Source: Pseudeuparius sepicola
Taxonomy: Eukaryota > Arthropoda > Insecta > Coleoptera > Anthribidae
Assembly (NCBI GenBank): GCA_963920635.1
Contig: OY987301.1
Coordinates: 41,081,820-41,145,819 of the forward strand
DNA length: 64,000 bases
Direction of reading: 5' to 3'
Made by a program: the position numbers and the translations under genes. Positions within the stretch are counted from its first letter, which is position 1. Each line of letters begins with the position of its first letter. Under the pieces are notes generated by a model. That model made no database searches, had not been told where the DNA came from, and saw only the letters and a list, made by a program, of their open reading frames with translations. Shown here in pieces: positions 1 to 10,702 of the stretch.

Positions 1-149
1 CAGAGTATTAAAGTTTTTTAGCGGATTTTTAATAATATCTCGGAAACTACAAACGGAATTAACGTAAAATTTGGCTCACGGTGTGCTGGTAAAACAATGA
101 AATGAAGCTACCGCATTTCTTTGCCTATACCCCCTTTTCAAAAATAATT

Positions 150-1310
150 ATTCTATATCCATGATTTGTCAATGTGCTCTAAAACTATTGGATTTTGTGA
201 GAACAAACCAAATTCAAGTTGCTGCTCAGAAAAATCGATAACTTGGAAATGGGTTCAACTTTTTATATTTAAGGAGCAGACTTGCAAAACGCAGTTTGTC
301 AAAATTTTTAATTTTTCAAACTATCTACACGTGGCGTTACAATATTCAGTTGAATCGCAATCGTTTCATAAAATATTTGACATCCAAATCGCATTATATC
401 ATACTTAAAATGTACAATATACCGCAAGACGGACAAACACGTTTAGTCCAGCCGTAAACACATTATTTCTTTTTTATATGAAAAATGTGACCACAACAAC
501 AATATTTTGGTAACAAGTGAAGTACCATAATATGGCACTTCAGCGCACGGTTGTACCAAGTATAGAGTTACCGCGTCTATATTTGGATCATAAGATAAAA
601 AAGAATAGATGATTTGAAGAAAATAGTGGAATCGTTATTACAGAATGATCCAGAATTGAAATGGTTACTTCCAATTTTTGCAGATTTCTGTGAAGAAGCT
701 GTTGTTGAAGAAAATGAAGAATGCGAGTCTAAAGTCATGGAAGAAGTTAGTTTTATTTAAAGTTTATACAAAATAACAGTGTTTATTGAAAACATGTTTC
801 TATTTTATTTTTTAGATTATTATACCCACAAATCGGTTTACGCAAGAATCAAAATGCGGTTTGTCCTCTAGAGACATGCAAATCGCATTTTGTCCAGCTT
901 TTTTCTTTAAATAATACAGTTATTTTCGCTTTTCCCAGTTTGCAAATCTATTAATTACTCATGACTATTTTTTCTTGATTTTTAGTACAAATCGCAACTC
1001 AGTAGCTAAGGCCGTTTTCAAGTACCAGTTTTTTGCTATTCCTGAAAATTTACAATTTTGGACGAACCGCGCTTTGCAAGTCTGCTCCTCATTTTTAGAA
1101 AACAAAGCATTTTATGGATCTTATGTTTATCAGAAATTGGCAAATTTTGATTTACTTTACTAATTTGCCTATTTCTTTCAAACCTTGGCAACCGATTGCT
1201 TGCACAAAAAAGCAAAGACATGCTTATAAATGTAGGCCCCACAATGCTTTTTATCTAAATACACAGGTTGAAATCATTCCTGAAGTTATCACTTTTTCTG
1301 AGCAGTAACT
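150..1310. mobile_element. Long inverted-repeat element, diverged
   Basis: The segment at 220-320 reappears as a diverged reverse complement at 1048-1306: both arms share TGCTGCTCAGAAAAA, a GATAACTT stretch and AGGAGCAGACTTGCAAA followed by a CGC-GTTTGTC-like block. The right arm is longer by roughly 130 bases in its middle. Weak similarity continues outward on both sides, so the true ends may lie near or beyond the window edge. The centre holds a small hairpin at about 850-893 built from AAAATGCGGTTTGTC and its complement. No transposase motif was found. The short open frames here are fragments without recognisable domains. It is probably a decayed non-autonomous DNA transposon. Confidence 0.5.
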
Positions 1311-2522
1311 TTAATTTGCTCGATATCTAGTAGTTTTAGGGAGATATTTTTTATATAAATATGAACGGGAAATTGAAAAATGCCGTTGCTTTATCAAAAA
1401 AGCATGGTTTCATTTAAAAAAATTCACCCCGAACCTTTTAAATTAAGCATTTCAGGATTGGATGATCACATGAACTTTTTTGCTTAAAATGGGGCACATT
1501 GTATACTTGTAACCCTCGTAACCAAGATTTAAAATCTCGTTAGAAAAAAAATTACACGCTAAGATCATTTCTGGATAGTTCATCTAGATCGGTAGGTTAT
1601 AGCACAGACCTGTAGGTTAGTAAGTGGAGCGCCATAAGCAGTACCACGAAATTGGAATCAGAAATGTCTTACTTTTCACTGTTCCTGCCGACACACTGTT
1701 GAAAAATAATAAATTTAATTTTAGCCCTATCTATAATACGTATGTTCGTTTCAGAATACATGCAATTTTATGGTAAAAGTCTGACATATTTTTATTACCA
1801 ATATTTTAACTACCAGTAGCTTTCTGTAGAATTAGATAATCTCTTTTCCTCAATTTTATGAAAATCATCATGTATACTGTTTTCTACAATAATGAATAGG
1901 ACTTGTATATGTACAAAGTACTAATAAGAAGAAAGCTTAAAAACGGGCCTAAGAAAGAAGGCGCTGGCCGTGCTTTTTGTAGGCCCACCATTTAACGCCC
2001 CTCCTTTGTTTCGGCGAATCATCCAGAAAGCATTGTTCGCAATTGTTCGGTTTAATTACATCTATTGATGTCCGAAGTAATTGTTTTTGTTCTTCATTCG
2101 ATGTCGCGAGAAATCGTCGGTTCTTTATGCCTCGAGGGCGCGCCGAAACGGGCGAAGAAATTAATCCGACTATCGCTTAGGTTCCCGGTTTTAAATTGAA
2201 GCCCAAAAATTATCTCCAATAGAGGTACAGGGAAGTTCTTAAAATAATTAAACTTCTTTTTCTACAATATGGAGTAACAGCAAGGATGTCTTCTTCTGGA
2301 ACCCTGAAAATAGGAAGATACCATAACATTGTAGTGATTAAGCGAAATAATTTGTTCTAATAGTTTGCCGAATAAAATAATGAATATAAACACATTGAGG
2401 AAATTAATTCCTACAGGGTTGTATAGTTAGTTTAGTAATTTATGTACATACCTCAAACCATTGAGGGAAGGAATAATAAGAGGGGAATATAATGCGGAGA
2501 TTTCGAGCTAGATTTCTTCGTC
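1311..2522. other. Non-repetitive stretch with a GC-richer island
   Basis: No gene or repeat was recognised. About 1960-2240 is richer in G+C than its flanks and looks unique within the window. It has clustered AATTA cores and a GGCGCGCC site near 2150. It could be a regulatory island, but nothing here proves function. Confidence 0.3.
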
Positions 2523-2688
2523 CCGGCCAATTGCTTTAGGACGACTTACTTAACGAGAAACCGCATCAAGTCGTCCTAAAGCAGTTGATCGGAATCTATC
2601 GGTACTGAAATCTATGTTCCGGTAAATTGCTTGAGAACGACGTAATCGACGAGAAACCGCATCAATTCGTCCTAAAAAAATTGACCGG
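2523..2688. repeat. Two tandem 70-nt imperfect hairpins, 96-bp period
   Basis: Hairpin 1 spans 2523-2592: arms 2523-2547 and 2568-2592 pair at about 23 of 25 positions, from CCGG at the left to CGG at the right, around a 20-nt loop. Hairpin 2 spans 2619-2688, is also 70 nt, and starts exactly 96 bases later. Both loops contain CGAGAAACCGCATC and both are followed by an -TCTATCGG- spacer, so the unit is a direct duplication of hairpin plus spacer. The second hairpin has more mismatches. The length and stem would suit a small-RNA precursor, but a tandem MITE remnant is equally possible. Confidence 0.7.
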
Positions 2689-3052
2689 ATTCTATCGGCA
2701 TTGAGATTGTGGACTCGCTATTACACAGTAAAAAAATCGGTGTAAATCCTCTTCGTGTAAGTGGTGAAAAATTGACACGAAAATTGGTGTATTCCAAATA
2801 TCTCAACCAAACCTCGTTTGGTAAAATTCACACTACAACAAATTCGTTAATTTTAACACTTAGGGGTGTAATTTTTTTATATTACTAACACGGCTTCATC
2901 TTTGTTCACACCATGCGGTGTTCCTTAACACCATTCGGTGTAAAATCTCAGAAAATCGAAGCTACGGCATCAGTCGTTTGTCGAACGTGTTGCGCGAGGG
3001 AGCTTATCAGTTTGTCTGACGTGTGACCCGACCGCGTGGCGCGTATAATAGG

Positions 3053-3060
3053 TATAAAAG
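3053..3060 (+). promoter_or_regulatory. Candidate TATA box inside TIR element
   Basis: TATAAAAG lies 34 bases upstream of the ATG of the short ORF at 3087, within a locally GC-richer stretch (2990-3060). It may be the element's own promoter. The very short leader argues for caution. Confidence 0.3.
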
Positions 3061-3086
3061 TGATTCTATCGACCGCTAGTGCAAAA

Positions 3087-3182
3087 ATGGTGTTGTTATG
3101 TAAAGTAAAATTTCATAGTGAAGTCAGATGGATTAAAACGACAGGCAAATATGCAGATGTGACGACGAATAGCACTGTGTGA
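3087..3182 (+). CDS. Short ORF (31 aa) inside TIR element, possible first exon
   Basis: An ATG in good context (AAAAATGG) opens a 31-residue frame beginning MVLLCKVKF and ending at TGA. It lies between the termini of the TIR element and just downstream of a TATA-like box. The opening, a hydrophobic strand followed by basic residues and KYADV, is reminiscent of the first exon of element-encoded proteins, but no family can be named on 31 residues. I could not identify a convincing splice donor that would extend it. It may be the surviving start of the autonomous parent's gene, or chance. Confidence 0.3.
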   Translation: MVLLCKVKFHSEVRWIKTTGKYADVTTNSTV

Positions 3183-4240
3183 TAGCAGAGGTGATAGCCC
3201 CTAACCTATACTCATCGACTGTGTTGATATGAGTTTGTTCCATAGACTTATAAGCATAAGTCTATGGTTTGTTCTCACCGAAATCAGAAACCAGTCGCGA
3301 ATCTGATTGACGGATTTTAAATTATCCGACTGTTCTGATTGTTTTGATGCTAATTGGCTCTGATTTAGTTGGGACCTGCTTGTGCTTTTGAGAATATAAC
3401 TAAATCGCTGTGTCACAACGTTTGAAGTTTGTTTTTGTCTCACACGGAGAGTTCTGTAAGGCAACAGTTACTTAAGTACATTGTATGAGAATTTGTACGA
3501 AATAGTTTGGTCGCATCAAAATATCATACGAATTTGTAAGAAAATGCTCTTTTGCAGTATAAGTATAAATAACCTCCCAACATAAAGAATTTCTTGTGTT
3601 TGTGGTTAGGCACACTTTTCTTACAAATTCGTACGATATTATATATATAAATTTTTTATAACCAAATATTTTTGGCTGTGAGAATGAATATATATTTATA
3701 GCTTTAAGAAAGCAAATGTTGATCTTTTTATACCTATTTGTAAGGAATCATTCATATATTTTGAAACTGAAATAAAGTATTTTCTTTACTTTTTACTGTT
3801 TATTATTTCCTACAAATAATTTAAATCGAAGACCAAGCACATATTATGCCTGGTGCATACAGCTTCTTTATCTTTTAGTTTTATTTTATTTTTACCAATA
3901 ACCCATTTCCTTTATTGCTACTTATCAATGACATTTGAAATTTCTTTAAAATAAAGTACCTACCTATATGTAAAACTTATAAGAGAGAAAGAAAAAGAAA
4001 ATGGGAATACCAAATAAATTAAATTACACCATTTTGACCAAATTGCGTGTAAAAGTTACACAACACGGTATTAATCTTACACAACGCCGTGTTAAATATT
4101 CACACCAGCATATTTCTTATCGACACCAGAACATTTGGTGCAACTGACCAAAACAGAAGGTGTAAAATTCACCAGATATGGTGTGGACTTATATATAGAC
4201 CACTTTTCGTGTCAAATTTAACACCGGACTTTTTACTGTG

Positions 4241-5315
4241 TATTCCTCACTCAACGCTCAAACCTAAAACTGTCGCTCGGTGGAAAACCAAAAAATCAAC
4301 TCAAGTCACTATCAAGTCCAATTTCTTGTTCAACTTAAAATAAACACTGACACGAAAAAAAACATACGCACAAATTATATTTTGTATTTTATAGAACAAA
4401 TACTAATAATAACGCACAAAAAATGGGAATTAGAAAAGATAAAGCCAGAAAACCGTTGCGAGTGACAGACACGAAGGAAGAATCTGACGATTAGCCCAGA
4501 AAACATGTTTTGCCTATTTCATTGTTACGTATTTATCTATGGATAAAATCATATATTTTGGCTAATCAGTGGAATCTAATCTCACAGCCTTCTTCGCATT
4601 TTTTCAAACGTTACCACATTAATTTTTTGTTATGTGGAACATGGCGAATTACCGACAATAACTGAACCAAAAGGACAGGGGAGATAATTCTATTCCAATC
4701 TATACCGCGCGTGATATTAAGGTTTGTAAAAATTTATCCCCAAACTTCTTCTCACCTCCCAGCAGGTTTCCACCGCCTGATCTTCCAGAGGCAAAACAGG
4801 GCATTAGATCGCCATTTGCGCCCGAACAACTTCCGAAGTTTCGCAGCTGCAGCTGCGCCGGGCGCGCCGTGTCAGTAGTTCAGAAGTTTATCGGCAGTTC
4901 GGAACACCTACGCCGCATCTCTATACAGTCATCAGGGTCGCATTGTTTCCATTCTGCCCCGTTGCAGACGCCAGAGCTCAATTTGAGGTTCGACCGGGCC
5001 CACAATACCCGTTCTATTGCACCGTATATACGGAGGATTTGCAGAGATTTTTGATAAGGAACGGGTAGAATTAACGAAAAGATTGTACTGGATTTTCATT
5101 CGCAACATCCCAACAATAGTCTAGACTCGTGGCTAGTTTCCACGGGATTCAAGAGGGTTTTATAGACCTCCTGTGTTAAAGCGGGCACACCGAGGACTGA
5201 AAACATAGACTACGGTCGTTGACCGAAATATTATTCAATATTCAGTCATGATGCATTTAACTGGCGTATTTATAAGAAACGATATCGGCAAGTCGCGTCG
5301 CGTCGTAGGGCGGTT
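4241..5315. other. No gene; GC-richer stretch near 4750-5060
   Basis: No gene or repeat recognised. 4750-5060 is GC-richer, with GCAGCTGCAGCTGC at about 4844-4857 (overlapping E-box-like CAGCTG sites) and a nearby GGCGCGCC. About 5180-5315 probably includes the 5' flank of the mariner relic that follows. Confidence 0.3.
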
Positions 5316-5611
5316 GTGCATAGTGAATTGAGAAAAATGAAGTAAGGACGGTCATAAAATACCTGCAAAAGAAAGGGATGACTCCGAAGGAAATTTACCA
5401 GTATATGCATGGAGTGTTAGGTGATGATAGTCCATCAAACTTAAAGAACAACTGCGTGGTTCTCGATTTTTGAAGGATGAAGAAGTGATTGAAGTTGTAA
5501 ACGGCTGGTTGGGAGAGCAGAAAAACAATTGTATTTCAAAGTTTCAAACAGCTTCAACATCGTTATGAGAAATGTATTAGACTTTCAGGGGTTTATGTAG
5601 AAAGTTTTTAA
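5316..5611 (+). pseudogene. Mariner transposase relic with large internal deletion
   Basis: Conceptual translation gives an N-terminal helix-turn-helix piece (VIKYLQKKGMTPKEIYQ, then MHGVLGDDSPS) that runs at about 5438-5440 straight into a mariner C-terminus (LKEQLRGSRFLKDEEVIE, VVNGWLGEQKN) in another frame. A further frameshift near 5549 leads to LQHRYEKCIRLSG ending at TAA. These motifs are characteristic of mariner-family transposases, which cut and paste DNA at TA sites and are normally about 340-350 residues. Here the whole DD(34)D catalytic core between the two ends is missing, so the copy cannot encode an active enzyme. It is an internally deleted derivative, and its terminal repeats were not located. 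Family assignment is confident; subfamily is not. Confidence 0.85.
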
Positions 5612-5905
5612 ATACCCGTTTTAATTGCTTCTATGTTAGGGACAATAATTGGTGAACCGCCCTCGTACGTCAAGGAATGGACTAATGAAGTAAGCAATGC
5701 AAACCAGTAAAGAAGTTAAGTTTGTGGCATGATATAATAATAAAGAAGGTATGATATTGCGCATTGTGGGCGGAGTCATGCGACGTCACGCGGAGCGGTT
5801 TCGGTGGCAGTCACAAAATATATAGGTTAGGCTAGGTTAGGGGTGCCAGTGTCAGTTTGTCGCGACGTGAATTTGCATTATTTAAATTATTATTTGCGTT
5901 TTAAA

Positions 5906-6692
5906 ATGCGTTGTGCTGTAACAAGTTGTAATGCAGACAATGAAGCAAAGACATTTACGGGACAGTTCATGTTTTTCCGTTTCCCAAAGGATGAAAATCT
6001 TAGTAAACAGTGGACGATTGCGTGTAAACGAAAGGACAAATTTTATGTGAAAACCGCTAGTTTGCTCACAACATTTTAGTGAGGAAAGCCATGAGAGGAA
6101 TTTAAAATGTGAATTGTCATGGTATTCAGCAAAAAATCACCGGCTTTTGAAACTATCAGTCTCCATACCGATATTTAATTTGCCAAATCAAAAGTGAAAT
6201 ATGATAAGGCGAGAAGTGAACAAATAAATAAAAGAAATCCATCAAAAAATGTGGATGAAATTCTTCAAGACAGGTTCGTTGAATATCTTAAGTTGTTTAA
6301 TTTGTTTTAATACCCCAAAACTACAGCCATTCCCTGAAAAACTTTTAAGCAGTGAATGCCTTGCTGATTTGACTTCTAAAGGAAAAGAAATTGATAGAGC
6401 AGCTGTCAGAGATGAGTTAGCTGAAGAAATCGATTCTTTAGTTTATGATGGTTTAGAATATTTAGCGGGCTGCAAATTACGAACCACTGAACCTATGGCA
6501 TCAACAAATCAGGAGAATTTCACCTGGATTGATCATGTGTCTGAGGGGGTTTGGCCAAGCCATCAGAAGAAATGATGAAAAACGTAGAGGAACTATAAAA
6601 AAATATTTAATGATGTAAATTCGGGTGAACTGATTATTTGTAAAGGATATTTTTTAACATTTGCTAGAATAAGCATCAAAGGTAAACTGTAG
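5906..6692 (+). pseudogene. THAP-domain P-like (THAP9-type) transposase relic
   Basis: The ATG at 5906 starts MRCAVTSCNAD, the first Cys pair of a C2CH THAP zinc finger, with FFRFPKDE and the invariant Trp in KQWTIACKRKDKF following. At about 6058 the frame shifts: the second half, VCSQHFSEESHERNLKC with the Cys/His pair, continues in the next frame to a stop near 6197. About 140 bases later, 6330-6560 encodes a P-element/THAP9-like C-terminal stretch (LVYDGLEYLAGCKL, then FTWIDHVSEGG), and after two more shifts SEEMMKNVEEL and IFNDVNSGELI, ending at TAG. The RNase-H-like and GTP-binding core expected between the THAP domain and this C-terminus is absent. It is therefore a decayed, internally deleted transposase rather than a host THAP gene. 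A domesticated gene is unlikely given at least three frameshifts. Confidence 0.75.
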
Positions 6693-7786
6693 TAAACAGA
6701 TTTAAAAACTTTTTTAGGTCAAGAATGTACTTTAGAATGAAAATTTTAAATAAAAATTAGGGAGAAATGACCTTGTATAGAAAAAGGAACATGTTAAAAA
6801 CTGTTTCGTAACAGTTTGTCTGTAGATTTTTATAGGATTTTCTTAAATGTTTAAAATAAGTTTTGAGAGATTCCCAGTCTGGACCTCTTGGTTAAGAAAG
6901 TGTAACAAAACTTAATAAATATATATTTTTTCCATATTTGCCTTTTATTAGGTACTGTTTGCTTTTATGTAGATATGCATTCTATGTTAACAATCCAACA
7001 AGTGATACCTAGCTTAAGCTTAGAGCTTAATGATGGCCCACAAAATTGGCGGACTAAGTAAACCATCCAAGCAAATGATGAGCCACATGGAAGAATTGGA
7101 GGCAATATTTAATTCCAGAAGTCCCGATAGTTTATTGATTAGCAAAGGTTACATAATCAATTTATAGAATACTTCTTTAAGGATAAATTGTTCGGCAGAA
7201 ATAAAAAAAAAATTTTTAAGTCGAGGATGTATTTATGAATAGAAAAGTTGAACAAAGCTTTACAAGATAAAGCTATAACTAGAAAACGGGAAAGGTTAAA
7301 AATTACATCATAATTTTAATTAATAAAACATGATTTTGTTTAATGTAAAGAGTATTAAACTTCTTAAAATAAAGGCGTTTTAAAATTTAGCTGAATTTTA
7401 TATAATTTAACATTGTTGCCTTAAAAATTAACTTATTATTATTTTGTTAAATTTCCATGTTTTATTTATTTTTTCATTAATTACAAACTATATCATCGGT
7501 ATTTATTTTTTACTTATACTGATAGTATTCTCTTCCAATCCTTGGAAATTTTCGTTGTTATCGATTAGGTATTTCTATTTCCTTTGTAAGAAGAAATAAA
7601 CTTTGAGTTATTTACCTGTACTAAGGAAGTCCTTACAGTTGATGCATTATCTTTGTGTTAAAAAATACAAATGCTTACCCTACTGAGAATTTTCTTAGCT
7701 TGATTATCATGTTATTTTTAAATTAGTCGTATGTTCTAAATCATGCATTACGATTATTGCTAAATAAATGTATATACAATCAGTTT
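6693..7786. other. AT-rich stretch without recognisable feature
   Basis: Very AT-rich, with no ORF of interest and no repeat recognised. It may include the 3' flank of the THAP-type element. Confidence 0.3.
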
Positions 7787-8217
7787 GATTAAAGTTTTTG
7801 CTTGTTTGGAAAATACGGTTCACCATGAGAAACTTCAATTTTGTTGTATAGGGTGAGTAAAAATACAAAAAATGTTATTTTTCATAAGAAAATACCGGAG
7901 TAGGCATACCTTATTTTACAAGATACGTAAAAAAGTCATTCTTGATTAAAGTTTTTTCTTATTTAGAAAATACGATGTACCATAAGAAACTTCGATTTTG
8001 TTGTACAGGTACGGTAAAAAAATACAAAAATATTATTTTGAGAATTTTATTATTTTGTATTTTTTGCCCATCCTGTACAACAAAATTTAAGTTTCTTATG
8101 GTACATCGTATTTTCTAATAAATAGGAAAAAACTTTAATCAAGAATGACTTTTTTACGCTACTTGCAAAATAAGGTAGGTATGTCTACTTCGGTATTTTC
8201 TTACGAAAAATAACATT
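7787..8217. mobile_element. Foldback element with duplicated left module
   Basis: Left arm 7872-8036 and right arm 8048-8217 are near-perfect reverse complements around a loop of about 11 bases: GTTATTTTTCATAAGAAAAT at the left pairs with ATTTTCTTACGAAAAATAAC at the right. In addition 7787-7870 is a direct repeat of 7947-8037 (GATTAAAGTTTTT, AAATACG, AAACTTC, TTTTGTTGTA in the same order), so the left side carries one extra half-module. No coding capacity. Confidence 0.75.
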
Positions 8218-8489
8218 TTTATAAATAACATGGTCCATTTTACCTTTTTTAAAATCCATCCTGGGACATACTGCATATTTTTTACTTAAATGTGCCCTTC
8301 ATGAGCACTTTATCTAAATTATTATTTAGAGTTGTTAGTTCCCGATGTTTCCAGATATTACGAAAAGTGCTGATTTTCATTTAACGGCATTCCGTAGTTG
8401 TTTACTTTTAGACGAAACGGGCTTCAAAAAAATTTGAAAAGAAACAACTGGTTTGTTTCACCCAAGGCTAATAATATCAGCCAAGAATA

Positions 8490-8810
8490 TGATGTAAGCC
8501 ATTCTCAACAAATGATATCATGATAAATCTAGAAGTTTCTAGAGAGATTCTAGAAAACCTATGGAAGCAGCACTGAATAAATAAAAACATTAAAAATGGG
8601 ACCCCGGGCCCCGGGGGGCCAAACTTCCCAACTATAATACAAAAAGTGATAAAACGAGTATAGAGCACTGAAACTTCAAATCCAACTGCCATATTATATA
8701 ATTTTCTGGGTAAATTAGAAAATAGGGGAAAATAATGTTCCTTAAAAGCAAATCGACCTTTAAAGGGATTTTTCGTTACAATAATAATAGTAATTCCTTT
8801 CGTATTAGAA
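8490..8810 (+). repeat. Dispersed repeat family R3, copy 1
   Basis: Shares an ordered series of blocks (TTCTAGAAAACC-ATGGAAGC, then A-rich, then a GGCC-rich block, then TTTTTCGTTACA) with 62700-63200 on the same strand and with 37150-37570 on the opposite strand. Its GC block at 8597-8619 (GGACCCCGGGCCCCGGGG) is self-complementary. Family type unknown; an LTR or SINE-like unit is possible. Confidence 0.6.
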
Positions 8811-9851
8811 AGAAATTGTACACAGATGCATATTATGCGAGTGCAGTATACAGTGTCCTCCAAAAAGTTTGCACCATAGGGGGAAAATTTTTAATTAACG
8901 TTTTATTTTGAAATTTAATTTTAGGGTTACCTTTTGCTTTAAAAAAGATGAAAAACGACCCACTTAAACGTGGTCATGTGACTTTCGTTATCTATCAAAA
9001 ATGACATTTAAAAAAATATATCGCCAAAAATGGGTTTAGTTTTACTTGAAAAAGTTATTTGAAAAAGTTGTTTGTGTTTCAATTTTACGTAAGTGTATCA
9101 AATTTGAACGCTCTACTAAAATATTTAGTTTTTTGCCAATTTTTGATAATTATGAAATTTCTGAAAATTTTAAAAACTCGACACATCGTAAAAACTATTT
9201 TATATCACTAGCTTTATCATTCTATTAATTTTTTATTACTAATTACCGATAAGAATAGGTATTTTTCAAAAGAAAATGATATTTACGCTTTAAAATTCTG
9301 TTATGTTTGTTACAAAGTTGATGTACTGTCTAGCATTTGGGGTCTAAATTTAGTTACATTACGTTTCCAAGTTCCAAATTGATGCCAAAATAATAATAAC
9401 TTAAAATATCATCAAACTATTTTACGTAGGTATCTAAACAAAATTCTTGACTTTTATGGAACCAATAATTATTACCTTTAAGTTTAATTTCACATTAATC
9501 GATATTGATGAGTTGCTTCTATTCTCTCCATGGCCTACTCATCAATAGCGATTAACGTTAAATTAAACTTAAAGGTAATAATTATTTGTTCCATAAAAGT
9601 CAAGAATTTTGCTTACGTAAAATAGTTTGATGATATTTTAATTTATTATTATTTTGGCATCAATTTAGAAATGGGAAACGTAATGCAACTAAATTTATAC
9701 CCCAAATGCTATACGGTACATCAACTTTGCAACAAACATAATAGAATTTTAAAGCGTAAATATCATTTTCTTTTGAAAAATACCTATTCTTATCGGTAAT
9801 TAGTAATAAAAAATTAATAGAATGATAAATCTAGTGATATAAAATAGTTTT

Positions 9852-10458
9852 CTTGAAATCGGCATTAAAATGTCCCAAAATCGTCATTAAAAGCACAGAA
9901 ATCGTACAATAATGTAGCCCATTATTGTACGATTTTTTCAATAAGTGGGCCTTGGCGAGATGTAAACATCAAACGTCAGACGCGGAGAAATCGCCCGTCA
10001 AAAGTGACCAAATATTCAAAACCCGGCCGATAAAGGCTCATTTAACTTTTCGTACACATTGCGAAATTGTTTCCTATAGAAGCGCAATCCTTCAGTATAC
10101 ATATTTTAGTAAATTTGAAAAACAATAGATTTGTTGTGTAAGCTGCACAAGAAGCAGCAGTTTGGTTTTTCTGTCAGAAGGTGCCGTACATCATTATGCT
10201 TGTCCTAGGTAGAGCGATCGGTAAAGTCAAGCAACGCCGGGCGTAGTCGGTTCGTGGACGGGTGATCCCTTATTATTATTTTCTTGCCTAATAAAACATT
10301 TTTTTTCCGATTTCAAGAAAAATATAATATATGTACCTCGGCACTGAAGTTCTTTTTATGACTCATGTGGTTTATTTGCCTCGGCCAGAGGCCTCAGCAA
10401 CTAAACTCCACATGAGTCATAAAAAGTTGAACTTCAGTGCCTTGGTACATAAATAACT
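9852..10458. mobile_element. Insertion inside the giant foldback
   Basis: This segment interrupts the right arm of the 8851-10700 foldback. It has its own inverted pair TTTTCTTGAAATCGG (9848-9862) and CCGATTTCAAGAAAA (10307-10321), a perfect 14-bp stem at 9901-9914/9920-9933 and a strong hairpin at 10333-10448. The middle (about 9945-10270) is more GC-rich. It may be one element or two successive insertions. No clean target duplication was identified. Confidence 0.65.
10333..10448. repeat. 116-bp hairpin
   Basis: GTACCTCGGCACTGAAGTT at the left pairs with AACTTCAGTGCCTTGGTAC at the right, and the pairing continues inward through TTTTTATGACTCATGTGG-type sequence to a GGCCTCGGCC-like centre. 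The stem is nearly uninterrupted. A small foldback MITE or a remnant end of the insertion that contains it. Confidence 0.75.
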
Positions 10459-10702
10459 ATTTTACGAAGTTTCGAGTTTTTAAAATTTTCAGAAATTTCA
10501 TAAATATTAGATAAAAATTGTCAAAAAACTAAATATTTTAGTAGAGCGTTCAAATTTGGTACACTTACGTAAAATTGAAAAACATACAACTTTTTCAAGT
10601 AAAACTTTTTGATATTTTAACAACTAAACCCATTAAATTTCAAAATAAAACGTTAATTAAAAATTTTCCTCCTATGGTGCGAACCTTTTGGAGGACACTG
10701 TA

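Larger units (their letters stand above)
2724..4240. mobile_element. TIR element with GGTGT/ACACC subterminal iterons
   Basis: The left end CACAGTAAAAAAATCGGTGT and the right end (reverse complement CACAGTAAAAAGTCCGGTGT) form terminal inverted repeats flanked by TA on both sides (2722-2723, 4241-4242). The first and last 200-250 bases are packed with GGTGT and ACACC motifs in both orientations, the usual look of transposase-binding subterminal repeats. The 1.5-kb interior contains a TATA box, a short ORF (3087-3182) and an inverted pair at 3521-3544 / 3616-3640. No transposase domain is visible, so this copy is non-autonomous. CACTA-like or other TA-targeting superfamilies are possible and I cannot choose. 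Confidence 0.7.
8851..10700. mobile_element. Giant TA-flanked foldback (1.85 kb) with nested insertion
   Basis: The ends CAGTGTCCTCCAAAAAGTTT and its complement (10681-10700) are flanked by TA on both sides, as in Tc1/mariner-type elements. The left arm runs unbroken from 8851 to 9513. Its complement lies in two pieces, 9537-9851 (inner) and 10459-10700 (outer), separated by about 600 bases of unrelated DNA. The junction falls at the same point of the left arm (about 9200), so a later insertion split the right arm. Original structure: arms of roughly 660 and 560 bases around a 23-base centre. No transposase motif was recognised. Transcripts across it would form long dsRNA. Confidence 0.85.

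Noticed and set aside
5821..5841. TTAGG-like telomeric repeats (TAGGTTAGGCTAGGTTAGG)
   Set aside because: Only about three imperfect units; insect telomeric repeats form long arrays. Treated as chance.
8477..8863. 128-codon minus-strand ORF
   Set aside because: It spans repeat R3 copy 1 and the left end of the giant foldback, so it crosses element boundaries, and it has no domain.
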